Positions 7,833 through 16,020 of a stretch of DNA of 64,000 nt are shown here, piece after piece; positions within the stretch are counted from its first letter, which is position 1; each line of letters starts with the position of its first letter. Location of the stretch: assembly GCF_004365175.1 (NCBI RefSeq), contig NZ_SOCE01000003.1, positions 62,001-126,000 of the forward strand. Reading direction: 5' to 3'. The DNA comes from Kribbella voronezhensis (GTDB taxonomy: Bacteria > Actinomycetota > Actinomycetes > Propionibacteriales > Kribbellaceae). The translations under genes and the position numbers were made by a program. The notes under the pieces are model-generated. The model was not told the DNA's origin, did not search any database, and worked only from the letters and a program-made list of their open reading frames with translations.

Positions 7833-9260
7833 ATGACCAACGACCTCGTGCAGCAACCCCTGTCCACCGCGACAGCCCACCGCGCCAAGGCGCTCGCGGT
7901 GCTCTGCGTGATGCAGCTGATGATCATCCTGGACGGGACCGTGGTGACGGTCGCGCTGCCGACCATCCAGGGCGACCTCGGCTTCTCCCAGGCCGGCCTG
8001 GCCTGGGTGATGAACTCCTACCTGATCGCGTTCGCCGGCTTGCTGTTGCTCGCCGGCCGGATCGGTGACCTGATCGGCAGCAAGTCGGTCTTCCTCGCCG
8101 GGCTCGCGGTGTTCACGGCGGCCTCCCTGCTCTGCGGTCTGGCCACCAGTGCCGAGTTGCTGATCGCAGGCCGCTTCCTCCAGGGGATCGGCGGCGCACT
8201 CGCCTCGGCCGTGATCCTCGGCATGATCGTCGGGCTGTATCCGGCACCGGGGGAGCAGGCCCGCGCGCTCGGCGTTTACGGCTTCACGTCTGCCAGTGGC
8301 GCCTCAATCGGTCTGATCCTCGGTGGCGTGATCACCCAGACCGTCGGCTGGCACTGGTCGTTCTTGATCAACGTCCCGATCGGCGCGGCTTCTCTGTACT
8401 TCGCGGTGCGTCTCCTGGCGCGCACCAAAGGCCTGGGACTCGGCAGGGGAGCGGATGTTGTCGGCGCGGTTCTGGTCACCGCCGGCCTGTCGCTGTCCGT
8501 CTACACGATCGTCCAGACGGCTGAGCCCACAGCAAAGCTTCCCCGCACAATCGTGCTAGCGATCGTGTCCGTCCTTCTCCTTGCAGCCTTCGTACTGCGG
8601 CAAGCTCGCGCGGCGCAGCCTTTGCTCTCACTGCACATCTTCCGCAAGCGGCAGGTGACCGTCTCCAACCTCATCGTGGTGCTGCTCTTCGCGGCAGGTT
8701 TCGGCTTCCAGTTCATGACGGCGCTCTACCTGCAGCGCGTGCTCGGCTACGACTCCCTGCAGACCGGACTGGCGTTCCTTCCAGCACCGATCGTCGGTGC
8801 GGTGATGTCCCTTTCCGTGGGCCCGCGGCTCACCGTGCGGTTCGGCAGCCGCACCATCCTGCTGGCCGGCCTGGCTGCCTTCCTGGGAGCACAGCTCATC
8901 CTGAGCCAGGCGCCCGTGGGTGGCTCGTACCTGCTCAACGTCGCTCCGGCGCTCCTCCTGGTCGGCCTCGGAACCGGGGTGGGCATCCCAGCCGCGATCA
9001 TGCTGGCCATGTCGGGCGCGGACGCTGCAGATGCCGGACTGGCGTCCGGCTTGAACAACACGGCTCAGCAAGCGGGCGCAGCGGTCGGTACTGCGGTCCT
9101 GGCGACCCTGGCCGCCTCGCGAAGCGCAGTACGGGTTAATGAAGGTGCTGTGCAGGCTGCCGCGCTCAGGGATGGCTACAGCATCGCGTTCTTGGCTGCG
9201 GCCGGGTTCGTGCTGCTCGCCCTGCTGCTGGCCGCGACCCTGCTCAAGGCCCGCCGGTAG
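7833..9260 (+). CDS. MFS drug/metabolite exporter, DHA2 (14-helix) type
   Basis: A 475-residue integral membrane protein with about 14 hydrophobic helices along its length. The DHA2-family motif ILDGTVVTVALPTIQGDLGF lies in helix 1, followed by AGRIGDLIGSKSVFLAG (motif A) and the helix-5 stretch GASIGLILGGVITQ (motif C, antiporter signature). Proteins of this type use proton influx to export drugs, dyes or secreted metabolites. It follows marR by 48 bases and has its own promoter-like box. Co-location with the carboxyethyl-ornithine-synthase-like gene suggests its cargo could be that product, but this is inference. Confidence 0.92.
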   Translation: MTNDLVQQPLSTATAHRAKALAVLCVMQLMIILDGTVVTVALPTIQGDLGFSQAGLAWVMNSYLIAFAGLLLLAGRIGDLIGSKSVFLAGLAVFTAASLLCGLATSAELLIAGRFLQGIGGALASAVILGMIVGLYPAPGEQARALGVYGFTSASGASIGLILGGVITQTVGWHWSFLINVPIGAASLYFAVRLLARTKGLGLGRGADVVGAVLVTAGLSLSVYTIVQTAEPTAKLPRTIVLAIVSVLLLAAFVLRQARAAQPLLSLHIFRKRQVTVSNLIVVLLFAAGFGFQFMTALYLQRVLGYDSLQTGLAFLPAPIVGAVMSLSVGPRLTVRFGSRTILLAGLAAFLGAQLILSQAPVGGSYLLNVAPALLLVGLGTGVGIPAAIMLAMSGADAADAGLASGLNNTAQQAGAAVGTAVLATLAASRSAVRVNEGAVQAAALRDGYSIAFLAAAGFVLLALLLAATLLKARR

Positions 9261-9280
9261 TCCCGGCGACAGGCGGCAAC

Positions 9281-9318
9281 GCGCCCCGGTGCCTTCGGCA
9301 ACGAAGCCGCCGGGGCGC
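9281..9318 (+). terminator. Hairpin terminator after the MFS gene
   Basis: GCGCCCCGG (9281-9289) pairs perfectly with CCGGGGCGC (9310-9318). Inside, CTTCG/CGAAG closes a GCAA tetraloop. There is no U-run, which is common for actinobacterial terminators. The hairpin ends one base before the TACGGT box of the next gene. Confidence 0.65.
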
Positions 9319-9331
9319 TACGGTGTCGGCC

Positions 9332-9955
9332 GTGAGTATGACTAGGGATCCCGACCGGCTCGTCCTGTTCACCGACGCCGTCGTCGCGATCGCCGTGACA
9401 CTGCTGATCCTGCCGTTGGTGGAAGCGGTGACGGAGGCGGCCCAGGCCGACGAGACCGCCTGGGCGATGGTTCATGACCAGAAGGACGCGATCTACTCGT
9501 TCCTGCTGAGTTTCGTGGTGATCGCAAGGTTCTGGCTGACCCATCATCGCGTCTTCGAACACGTCAAGGCCTACAACAGACTGCTGGTGCAGCTGAATCT
9601 GCTCTGGCTGCTCTGCATCGTGATCCTGCCGTTCCCGACCGAGATCATGGGGCACTTCCAGAGCAGCCGGTTCACGGCGGGCTTCTATGTCGGCACGCTG
9701 GCCGTCCTCAGCTTCTGCCAGACGGGGCTCACGCTGCTGATCCACGGCCACCGGGAACTCGAGGTCGACGAGAACCCGGTCACGGGCCGCGAGGTGGTCG
9801 GCTCCATCACCTTCAGCGTCTTCTCGCTGATCGCGTTCCTCCTCGCGGCCCTGGTGCCCGGCGTCAACTTCTACTCGCTGTTCGCGCTCTTCGTGGCTGC
9901 CCCCGCCGCCAGGCTCGCGTACCGCCTGCGCGAGCGACGCGTGTCAGCTGGCTAG
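9332..9955 (+). CDS. TMEM175/DUF1211 family potassium-channel-like membrane protein
   Basis: About 207 residues with roughly six hydrophobic helices. The N-terminal helix begins DRLVLFTDAVVAIAVTLLIL, which matches the TMEM175 signature RxxxF-S/T-D with the following isoleucine-rich pore helix; this family forms potassium-leak channels without a classical selectivity filter. A second typical segment is RFWLTHHRVFEHV. Possible starts are GTG 9323, GTG 9332 and ATG 9338; I prefer 9332 because TACGGT ends seven bases before it, implying a leaderless transcript. The gene overlaps the convergent esterase gene by 12 bases. Confidence 0.82.
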   Translation: MSMTRDPDRLVLFTDAVVAIAVTLLILPLVEAVTEAAQADETAWAMVHDQKDAIYSFLLSFVVIARFWLTHHRVFEHVKAYNRLLVQLNLLWLLCIVILPFPTEIMGHFQSSRFTAGFYVGTLAVLSFCQTGLTLLIHGHRELEVDENPVTGREVVGSITFSVFSLIAFLLAALVPGVNFYSLFALFVAAPAARLAYRLRERRVSAG

Positions 9956-11572
9956 ACCGGCCCAGAAGGTGCAGTGGTGCTCGGCTGACAGGTCGACCTT
10001 CTTGATGCCGCCCTGCTCGGCTGGTGCCAGTGAGAGTCCGGTGACGGCGTGCTTGCCGGCAGGAGCCCAGTGCGGCCGATCGGGCCCATTCGGGTTGCCG
10101 GTGCGTGCGAACGCCGTCCAGTAGTCGATCATCTGCTCGGACAACCGCTGCTGGCCGTCCGTCATCGGGAAGTCGTGTCCACCGAGGCTGAACAAGTACG
10201 GCAACTCCGTCGCGTGTGAAGCGCCGAACCCGGGCTGCGAGATCGGCGAGTGCTTGTCGGCGAACTCGTACGCGTACACCGGGACCCTCCGAGCCGCCTG
10301 CTGGTCGTTGGCGACCTGCGTGCACGACCAGATCCGGTCCGTCGTCAGGACACCCCAGGCAACAGCCGTCGACCCGTACTGCGCCAGCGGGTACTCGCGT
10401 TGCACCTTGGCGGCGTCCTTCGCACCCACCATGGCGGTCACCAGCTTCGGGTAGTCCGCGTCGGTCAGCACGCCTCCGTTGAAGGCGTTGACCCACGGCG
10501 TGGCCTCGTCATGGTTGTTGCCGGACAACACCGGCACCCGGTGGAACAGTCCGGCCTTCATCGCCTTCGCCGGACTCAGCGGCAGCACCGCAGTACCGCC
10601 GTACGCCACCTGGGTGAAGTTCAGCGTGCTGTCCACCAATACTGCGGGGTCTGCGGCGCGCAGACAGGCAAGCATCGGCTGACCCGGCCTGCAGCCGAGC
10701 TCCTTCGTGCTGGACGCGGCCCACTCCTTGCCGTTGGCCTGGACTCGGCTTTGCTTGACCCAGGGCGAGTCGGCGGCCTGCGTCGGGTACTGGCTGTTGT
10801 CGGCCCAGTTGAAGGCGCAGGAGCCGCTCTGCATGACCGCCTTCGCGAACAGCCCGGCCGCGGTCGGGGAGGTCAGCTGTGCGCAGACGCTCATCCCGCC
10901 TGCCGATTCGCCGGCCACTGTCACGTTCCGCGGGTCGCCACCGAAGGCCCGGGCGTTCCGCTGAACCCAGCGCAGTGCCGCCTGCTGGTCCTGGATGCCG
11001 TACGTGCCGGAGCCCGGCAGCCCCGGGTAGCCGAAGAAGCCGAAGATCCCGAGCCGGTAGTTCACTGTGACCACTACGACGTCACCGCGACTCGCCATCT
11101 TCGCTGCGCCGTAACTGTTGCCGCTGCCCTGGAAGAACCCACCACCAGGGATCCACACCACTACGGCTCGCGGATGGGCCGACTTCGCCGCAGGCGTGGT
11201 CACGTTCAGGTAGAGGCAGTCTTCCTCGGTCGAGCCCTTGGGGACCTCGCTGTTGTTCTCACCGGACTGAGCACACGGAGCAGAAAGCGACAGTGCATCG
11301 CGTACGCCGGTCCACGGCTTCACTGGTTGCGGAGCCCTCCACCGCAACGAGCCGACCGGCGGAGCGGCGTACGGGATGCCGTTGAAGACCCGCGCGCTCC
11401 CGGACGTGGCGCCACGTAGTACGCCCGCATCTGTCCGTACTACGGCCGGCTCTGCGCCAGGAGCGCTCTCTGGTTGAGCTGCGGTCGCACTGTTGACCAG
11501 TACTGCGGCCGGAATCAGCGCGAGCGCCATGGCCAGCCGCAGCTTGCTACGAGTGATTCGGAGTCTTGTCAT
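9944..11572 (-). CDS. Secreted type-B carboxylesterase
   Basis: A 542-residue alpha/beta hydrolase of the carboxylesterase/cholinesterase family. An N-terminal signal peptide (basic MTRLRITRSKLR, a hydrophobic core, then SATAA) indicates export. Recognisable landmarks are FNGIPYAAPPVG, EDCLYLNV, the oxyanion loop VVVWIPGGGFFQGSG, the nucleophile elbow GESAGGMSV and the late histidine in GASHATELPYLF. It hydrolyses esters outside the cell; the natural substrate is unknown. The chosen ATG has GCAGGA upstream and removes a 19-residue Arg/Pro-rich extension that would precede the signal peptide. Confidence 0.9.
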   Translation of the reverse strand: MTRLRITRSKLRLAMALALIPAAVLVNSATAAQPESAPGAEPAVVRTDAGVLRGATSGSARVFNGIPYAAPPVGSLRWRAPQPVKPWTGVRDALSLSAPCAQSGENNSEVPKGSTEEDCLYLNVTTPAAKSAHPRAVVVWIPGGGFFQGSGNSYGAAKMASRGDVVVVTVNYRLGIFGFFGYPGLPGSGTYGIQDQQAALRWVQRNARAFGGDPRNVTVAGESAGGMSVCAQLTSPTAAGLFAKAVMQSGSCAFNWADNSQYPTQAADSPWVKQSRVQANGKEWAASSTKELGCRPGQPMLACLRAADPAVLVDSTLNFTQVAYGGTAVLPLSPAKAMKAGLFHRVPVLSGNNHDEATPWVNAFNGGVLTDADYPKLVTAMVGAKDAAKVQREYPLAQYGSTAVAWGVLTTDRIWSCTQVANDQQAARRVPVYAYEFADKHSPISQPGFGASHATELPYLFSLGGHDFPMTDGQQRLSEQMIDYWTAFARTGNPNGPDRPHWAPAGKHAVTGLSLAPAEQGGIKKVDLSAEHHCTFWAGLAS

Positions 11573-11646
11573 GTCCTGCAGCCTCGGCCCGGACCGGGGT
11601 GTCCCGCTTCGGCCGGACGGCCAGTGCACCTACACCTTTGGTCGAA

Positions 11647-12399
11647 CTACCGCTGGTTCCGGCGGAGGAGATAGGTGTCCATGATCCAGCCCTTGCGCTC
11701 GCGCGCGGCGGCTCTGACCTCGGTGATCTCCTCGGCCACCTCGGACAGCTTCCCGGCGACCAGGAGTTCGTCCGGCGTGCCGAGATAGGCACCCCAGTAG
11801 ATCTCCGCGTCCTGGTCGGTGTGGGCGGTGAAGGCCGTCTGCGCGTCGAGCATCACCACCACGTCGTCGACGTCGTCGGGCCAGTTCTTCGCGAGCCGCC
11901 GCCCGGTGGTGATCTGGATCGGCCGGCCGACCTGGTTCAGCCCGACCCGGTGCCGTGCCGCCAGCGCGGAGACACTGCTGATGCCGGGGATCACCTCGAC
12001 CTCGAAGGTCAGCTCGCCGCGGTCCTGGATGTCGTCGAGGATCGCCAGCGTGCTGTCGTACAAGGACGGATCGCCCCAGACCAGGAACGCCCCGACCTGA
12101 TCGGCGCCGAGCTCACCGGCGATGAGGTCGGCACAGACATCGGCCCGTCGTCGCCGCCAGTCGTCCACCGACTCGACGTACGCCGCGCTGCTGCGGTCGC
12201 GCTCCGGATCCTGCCCGACGACCACCCGGTACTGCGAACCGTGCCGCCGCAGGATCTCCTCGCGCAGCTCGACCAGTTCCTGCTTGACCTCGCCCTTGTC
12301 GAGTACGAAGAACACATCGACCCGCTCGATCGCCTTCGCCGCCTGCAGGGTCAGGTGGTCCGGATCCCCGGCTCCGATCCCGATCACCAAGATCTCCAT
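11647..12399 (-). CDS. cobF: Precorrin-6A synthase (deacetylating)
   Basis: A 250-residue SAM-dependent methyltransferase that methylates C1 of precorrin-5 with loss of the acetyl group, a step specific to aerobic B12 synthesis. The N-terminus EILVIGIGAGDPDHLTLQA is the SAM-site start; later come LVWGDPSLYDST and VIPGISSVSALAA. Length is typical. It stands alone, six kilobases from cobG-cobH-cobIJ. A TAGGCT box ends eight bases before the ATG; an earlier start would add 35 Arg/Gly-rich residues and run past that promoter. Confidence 0.92.
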   Translation of the reverse strand: MEILVIGIGAGDPDHLTLQAAKAIERVDVFFVLDKGEVKQELVELREEILRRHGSQYRVVVGQDPERDRSSAAYVESVDDWRRRRADVCADLIAGELGADQVGAFLVWGDPSLYDSTLAILDDIQDRGELTFEVEVIPGISSVSALAARHRVGLNQVGRPIQITTGRRLAKNWPDDVDDVVVMLDAQTAFTAHTDQDAEIYWGAYLGTPDELLVAGKLSEVAEEITEVRAAARERKGWIMDTYLLRRNQR

Positions 12400-12407
12400 G
12401 ACCGGCG

Positions 12408-12413
12408 AGCCTA
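12408..12413 (-). promoter_or_regulatory. Candidate -10 box of cobF
   Basis: On the minus strand TAGGCT is followed by eight bases and the cobF ATG, consistent with a leaderless or near-leaderless transcript and with cobF having its own promoter. Confidence 0.4.
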
Positions 12414-12622
12414 GACGACCCGGTGATCCCGACCGGCCGCCGGGAACCGTGACAGCGCCCGTTGCCCTGTTGACAACTTGTCGCGAGCGCGCTCGCGGCG
12501 ACAACCCTTCTCGGCCTCACCGCCGCGCTGGCGACCGGTCCCGCGGCCGCCGTCCGCGCACCACAGCCGGACCACCCGTCACCGGCCTCGGGCCGGACTG
12601 GTCGCATGAGAAGGTCTTCGGG
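12414..12622. other. Divergent intergenic region with palindrome and possible signal-peptide remnant
   Basis: About 210 bases between cobF and the phosphotransferase gene. TTGTCGC-GAGCGCGCTC-GCGGCGACAA (27 bases, 12478-12504) is a near-perfect palindrome apart from a two-base insertion. One plus-strand frame from 12478 reads like a signal peptide, ending ALATGPAAAVRA, but has a stop directly upstream and no start codon. It could be the decayed start of a secreted-protein gene or a chance reading of GC-rich DNA. Confidence 0.3.
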
Positions 12623-13504
12623 GTGGACATCCTCGAGATCGACGAGAGCACAGTGCGGGCACTGTTGACCGAGCAGCACCCGGACCTCGCAGTACTCGAC
12701 CTCCGGTTGGTCGACGGTGGCTGGGACAACCAGCAGTGGCGACTCGGTGACGAACTGGCGGTGCGCATGCCGCGTACGCCGCGCGCTCCGGAGCTCCTGC
12801 GGACGGAGCAGCGGTGGCTGCCTGTCCTTGCTCCGGGCCTGCCACTTCCGATCCCGACGCCGGTGCGGATCGGCGAACCCTCCCAGCGCTTTCCGCGAAC
12901 CTGGACGATCACGACCTGGGTCGCGGGGGAGCCGGCCGACCGCGCGCCGATCACCGATCCCGGCGACGCGGAAGTGCTGGCCGGCTTCCTGGCCGCACTC
13001 CACCAGGACGCGCCTGCCGACGCGCCACTCAACCCGACCCGTGGTGTCGCACTGAAGACGTTCGAATCGGACTTCGAGACGTGGATGTCCAACGCACCTG
13101 AGCCGCACGTCGACGAGATCCGCGCGATCTGGGCCGACGCCCTGTCGGCGCCGGAGTGGGATCGCCCGCCGGTCTGGGTCCACGGTGACCTGCACCCAGC
13201 GAACATCGTGACTGCGAACGGTTCCCTTGCGGGCGTGATCGACTTCGGAGAACTCTGTGCCGGCGACCCCGCGGTCGACCTCGCGTCCGCCTGGGTCCTG
13301 CTGCCCGCCGGCGCCGCGGCTCGCTTCTTCGCGGCCTGCGCGACGGACGATGCCACCATCCGCCGCGCCCGGGGCTGGGCCGTCTTCCGCGCCCTCGCCC
13401 TGATCAGCATCGGCCTGGCCGGCGACCGAGGCCTCCCCGGCGGCAAACCCACCTGGCGCCCCGCCGGCGAAGCGGCGCTGACCCGCCTCCTCACCTCCGC
13501 CTAG
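12623..13504 (+). CDS. Aminoglycoside phosphotransferase-like kinase
   Basis: A 293-residue protein with the APH/choline-kinase fold. The catalytic loop is VHGDLHPANIV and the metal-binding segment is VIDFGELCAGDPAVDLA; the N-lobe begins near VDGGWDNQQWRLGDELAVRMP. Such enzymes transfer phosphate from ATP to a hydroxyl on an aminoglycoside, macrolide or small metabolite; the close family in actinobacteria is mostly uncharacterised, so resistance should not be assumed. The GTG start is chosen because GAGAAGG lies about ten bases upstream and the fold begins shortly after. The frame is open further upstream but would run across the cobF promoter. Confidence 0.85.
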   Translation: MDILEIDESTVRALLTEQHPDLAVLDLRLVDGGWDNQQWRLGDELAVRMPRTPRAPELLRTEQRWLPVLAPGLPLPIPTPVRIGEPSQRFPRTWTITTWVAGEPADRAPITDPGDAEVLAGFLAALHQDAPADAPLNPTRGVALKTFESDFETWMSNAPEPHVDEIRAIWADALSAPEWDRPPVWVHGDLHPANIVTANGSLAGVIDFGELCAGDPAVDLASAWVLLPAGAAARFFAACATDDATIRRARGWAVFRALALISIGLAGDRGLPGGKPTWRPAGEAALTRLLTSA

Positions 13505-13514
13505 CTCGACCTGT

Positions 13515-14270
13515 TCACCCGGCGATGACGGCGGCGCCGGTGCGGCCGCCGTCGACGTCGAGGGTGGCGGCGTGGATGAAGGCGGACTCGTCGCCGGCCA
13601 GGAAGACAGCGGCGTTCGCGATCGCGTCCGGCGTACCGATGCCGCCGTGGGGCGTACCGGTCATCATCGAGGCGCCCGGCTGGTCCGGTGCCGGGTCGGC
13701 ATAGACGACGCCTGGCGAGATCGCGTTGACCCGTACTCCGGCCGGGCCGAACTCCGCCGACCAAGCGCGGGTCAGCGTCTCGAGCGCGCCCTTGCTCGCG
13801 GCATACGCCGCACCGACGGGTATGCCGAGCCGTGCGACCCACGAGCCGAGGTTGATCACCGCACCGCCACGGGCCCGCGCCATCGCCGGTGCGACCGCCG
13901 CCATCAGGAAGTACGGCGATTTCACGTTCACCTGGTAGACGAGGTCGAAGGTCTCCTCGTCCGTCTCGGCCGTCGGCGTCCCGTCGATCGCCCCGGCGTT
14001 GTTCACGAGGATGTCGATCCGGCCGCCGAGCAGCCGGGTCGCCTCCTCGGCGAGGGCGTTCGCCGCCGCCTTGGAACCGTCCAGGTCGACCGCGACGAAG
14101 TCCGCCCGCCCACCCGCCGTACGGATCTCGCCGACCACCTCGTCACCGCGCTGCTTGTTGCGTCCGGCAACGATCACGTGGGCGCCCTCGGCGGCGAAGG
14201 CGGTCGCGATCGCCTTGCCGATGTTGCTGGTGGCCCCGGTGACCAGGGCGTTCCTACCTGCCAACCGCAT
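13515..14270 (-). CDS. SDR family oxidoreductase
   Basis: A 251-residue classical short-chain dehydrogenase. The cofactor motif is TGATSNIG (residues 11-18), NNAG is present near residue 90, the catalytic serine is in INLGSWVARLG and the YxxxK pair is in AAYAASKGAL. The C-terminus TLDVDGGRTG is typical. It uses NAD(P)H on an unknown alcohol or ketone. The gene is divergent from a TetR gene with three operators between them, the first only 26 bases from its ATG, so it is probably the main target of that repressor. TGAGGAG precedes the start. Confidence 0.92.
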   Translation of the reverse strand: MRLAGRNALVTGATSNIGKAIATAFAAEGAHVIVAGRNKQRGDEVVGEIRTAGGRADFVAVDLDGSKAAANALAEEATRLLGGRIDILVNNAGAIDGTPTAETDEETFDLVYQVNVKSPYFLMAAVAPAMARARGGAVINLGSWVARLGIPVGAAYAASKGALETLTRAWSAEFGPAGVRVNAISPGVVYADPAPDQPGASMMTGTPHGGIGTPDAIANAAVFLAGDESAFIHAATLDVDGGRTGAAVIAG

Positions 14271-14295
14271 GACTGCTCCTCAGGAAGACTTCGAA

Positions 14296-14384
14296 TGGAC
14301 CGTGCGGTCCAAGCTACTGGCTAAATTGGACCGTTGAGTCCAAAGTAGCACCGAGAATGGACCAAGCGGTCCAATGGGTAGGCT
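14296..14384. promoter_or_regulatory. Three TetR-type operators with 31-bp spacing, and tetR -10 box
   Basis: Three palindromes of the form TGGACC-N4-GGTCCA occupy 14296-14311 (perfect), 14327-14342 (AGTCCA in the right arm) and 14358-14373 (perfect). Their starts are exactly 31 bases apart, three helical turns, so bound dimers would lie on one face of the DNA. The third site covers the region upstream of TAGGCT (14379-14384), which ends seven bases before the TetR ATG; the first lies just upstream of the divergent SDR gene. Confidence 0.75.
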
Positions 14385-14391
14385 GAGGCGC

Positions 14392-15012
14392 ATGGAGCGA
14401 GCACTCACCGCGAAAGGCACGGCGACCCGGCAACGGATCGTCGAGGGTGCGGCGTTGCTGATCCGCGCGGACGGCGTACCGAACGTCGGGCTGGACGACA
14501 TCCGGGCGGCCACGGCGACCAGCAAGAGTCAGTTGTTCCATTACTTCCCGGCCGGTAAGGCCGATCTGATGCTCGCGGTCGCGAAGTTCGAGGCCGAGCA
14601 GGTGATCGCGGAGCAGTTGCCACACCTGGCCGACCTGACCAGTTGGCGGAAGTGGCAGGCCTGGCGGCGGCGGGTGATCCAGATCTACGACGCGCAGCGC
14701 CAGCGCTGCCCGCTCTCCGCGCTGACCGCCCAACTGGGTGCCGGAGACCCCGCGACCCGGGAGATCCATGCGAACCTCCTGGACCGCTGGCAGGGTTACC
14801 TGGTCGCCGGCGTGCAGGCGCTCAAGGACTCCGGTGAGGCGGATCCCGGGGTCGATCCGCTGGTCGCGGCGACGTCGATCCTGACCGCCGTGACCGGGGG
14901 CGCCGGCATGCTGCAGGCCACCGACCGGATCAGCTACCTGCAGATCGCGCTCACCGACGCGATCGACAACCTCCGCCGACCCGTCCCCGCGACCCGCCGC
15001 AAGTCAGCCTGA
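14392..15012 (+). CDS. TetR family transcriptional regulator
   Basis: A 206-residue repressor. The helix-turn-helix is LDDIRAATATSKSQLFHYFP (about residues 35-54), preceded by TRQRIVEGAALLIRADGV as usual for TetR. The C-terminal ligand domain (about 60-206) is of the type with a SALTAQLG segment seen in AcrR-like regulators. The ATG at 14392 is preferred over the in-frame ATG 18 bases earlier because that one overlaps operator 3 and lies upstream of the predicted transcription start. It presumably represses itself and the divergent SDR gene. The ligand is unknown. Confidence 0.9.
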   Translation: MERALTAKGTATRQRIVEGAALLIRADGVPNVGLDDIRAATATSKSQLFHYFPAGKADLMLAVAKFEAEQVIAEQLPHLADLTSWRKWQAWRRRVIQIYDAQRQRCPLSALTAQLGAGDPATREIHANLLDRWQGYLVAGVQALKDSGEADPGVDPLVAATSILTAVTGGAGMLQATDRISYLQIALTDAIDNLRRPVPATRRKSA

Positions 15013-15035
15013 CCCGGCGCCGGCGTGCTCCGCGG

Positions 15036-15061
15036 AGAAAATCGGAGGAAACTCCGTTTCT
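15036..15061 (+). terminator. Hairpin terminator after tetR
   Basis: AGAAA-AT-CGGAG, a GAAA tetraloop, then CTCCG-TTTCT form a 10-pair stem with a two-base bulge, starting 23 bases after the tetR stop. The 3' arm is U-rich. Confidence 0.5.
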
Positions 15062-15143
15062 GGGGATTAGATCGCCGCGACCGGTGGTTGGCAGTTGGTG
15101 CGGGACTCCCCGTCCCGCCTGCTTCGCTTGGAGGACACACCTG

Positions 15144-16016
15144 ATGGAAATCGGTCTGCAGGTTCCCGACTTCACCTGGCCGAACGGCGCGCCCGCGCTC
15201 GGTGCCGAGCTCGCCGAGGTGGCCCGGACCGCTGATCGGGCCGGCTTCGGCTATCTCGCGGTGATGGACCACTTCTTCCAGATCAGCGCCGTCGGCCCGG
15301 TCGAGAACGACATGCTGGAGGCGTACACGACCCTCGGCTTCCTGGCCGCCAACACGGAGCGGGCGAAGTTGCTCGCTTTGATCACCGGCGTGCACTATCG
15401 CGAGCCGGCGCTGCTCGCGAAGGCGGTCACCACGCTCGACGTGCTGTCCGGCGGCCGCGCGGTGCTGGGGATCGGCGCGGGGTGGAACGAGGAGGAGTCC
15501 CGGGGGCTCGGCTTCCCGTTCCCGCCGCTGGCCGAGCGGTTCGAGCGGCTGGAGGAGACGTTGCGCTACGTGCTCCAGATGTGGTCCGACGACGACGGAC
15601 CGTTCGAGGGCAAGCACTATCGGGCCGAGCGGTTGATGAACGTTCCGCAGGCACTGAGCAAGCCGCACCCGCCGATCATGGTCGGGGGCGGCGGCGAGAA
15701 GAAGACGCTGCGCTTCGTCGCGAAGTACGGCGATGCGTGCAACCTGTTCAACACGCCGGACGTGGCGCACAAGCTCGAGGTGCTGAAGCAGCACTGCGAG
15801 ACCGAGGGCCGCGACTACGACGAGATCACCAAGACCGTCTACCAGACGATGGACACCGGCCCGAACGGCGAGAAGACCGCCGAACTCGTCGACGAGCTCG
15901 GCCGCCTGCACGAGCTCGGCTTCGACGCGGCCATCGGCGGCGTACCGACACTGCCGAACCTGGAAGCCCTGGAACGCATCGGCGCCGACGTCATCCCGGC
16001 GGCAGCCGCCTTCTGA
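15144..16016 (+). CDS. LLM class F420-dependent oxidoreductase
   Basis: A 290-residue luciferase-like TIM-barrel enzyme. The N-terminus MEIGLQVPDFTWPNG, the LGIGAGWNEEESRGLGFPFP loop (about residues 110-129) and the PPIMVGGGGEKKTLRFVAKYGD segment (about 174-195) are the pattern of the F420-using actinobacterial subgroup. It would use reduced F420 for a hydride transfer to an unknown substrate. The ATG has GGAGGA eight bases upstream. A 7-pair hairpin (GCGGGAC/GTCCCGC, 15100-15118) lies just before the ribosome site. It converges on zwf with a four-base gap. Confidence 0.9.
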   Translation: MEIGLQVPDFTWPNGAPALGAELAEVARTADRAGFGYLAVMDHFFQISAVGPVENDMLEAYTTLGFLAANTERAKLLALITGVHYREPALLAKAVTTLDVLSGGRAVLGIGAGWNEEESRGLGFPFPPLAERFERLEETLRYVLQMWSDDDGPFEGKHYRAERLMNVPQALSKPHPPIMVGGGGEKKTLRFVAKYGDACNLFNTPDVAHKLEVLKQHCETEGRDYDEITKTVYQTMDTGPNGEKTAELVDELGRLHELGFDAAIGGVPTLPNLEALERIGADVIPAAAAF

Positions 16017-16020
16017 CGAC

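Noticed and set aside
12623-13504. Aminoglycoside resistance gene
   Set aside because: The APH-like fold is clear, but most chromosomal members in actinobacteria have other or unknown substrates, so resistance is not claimed.
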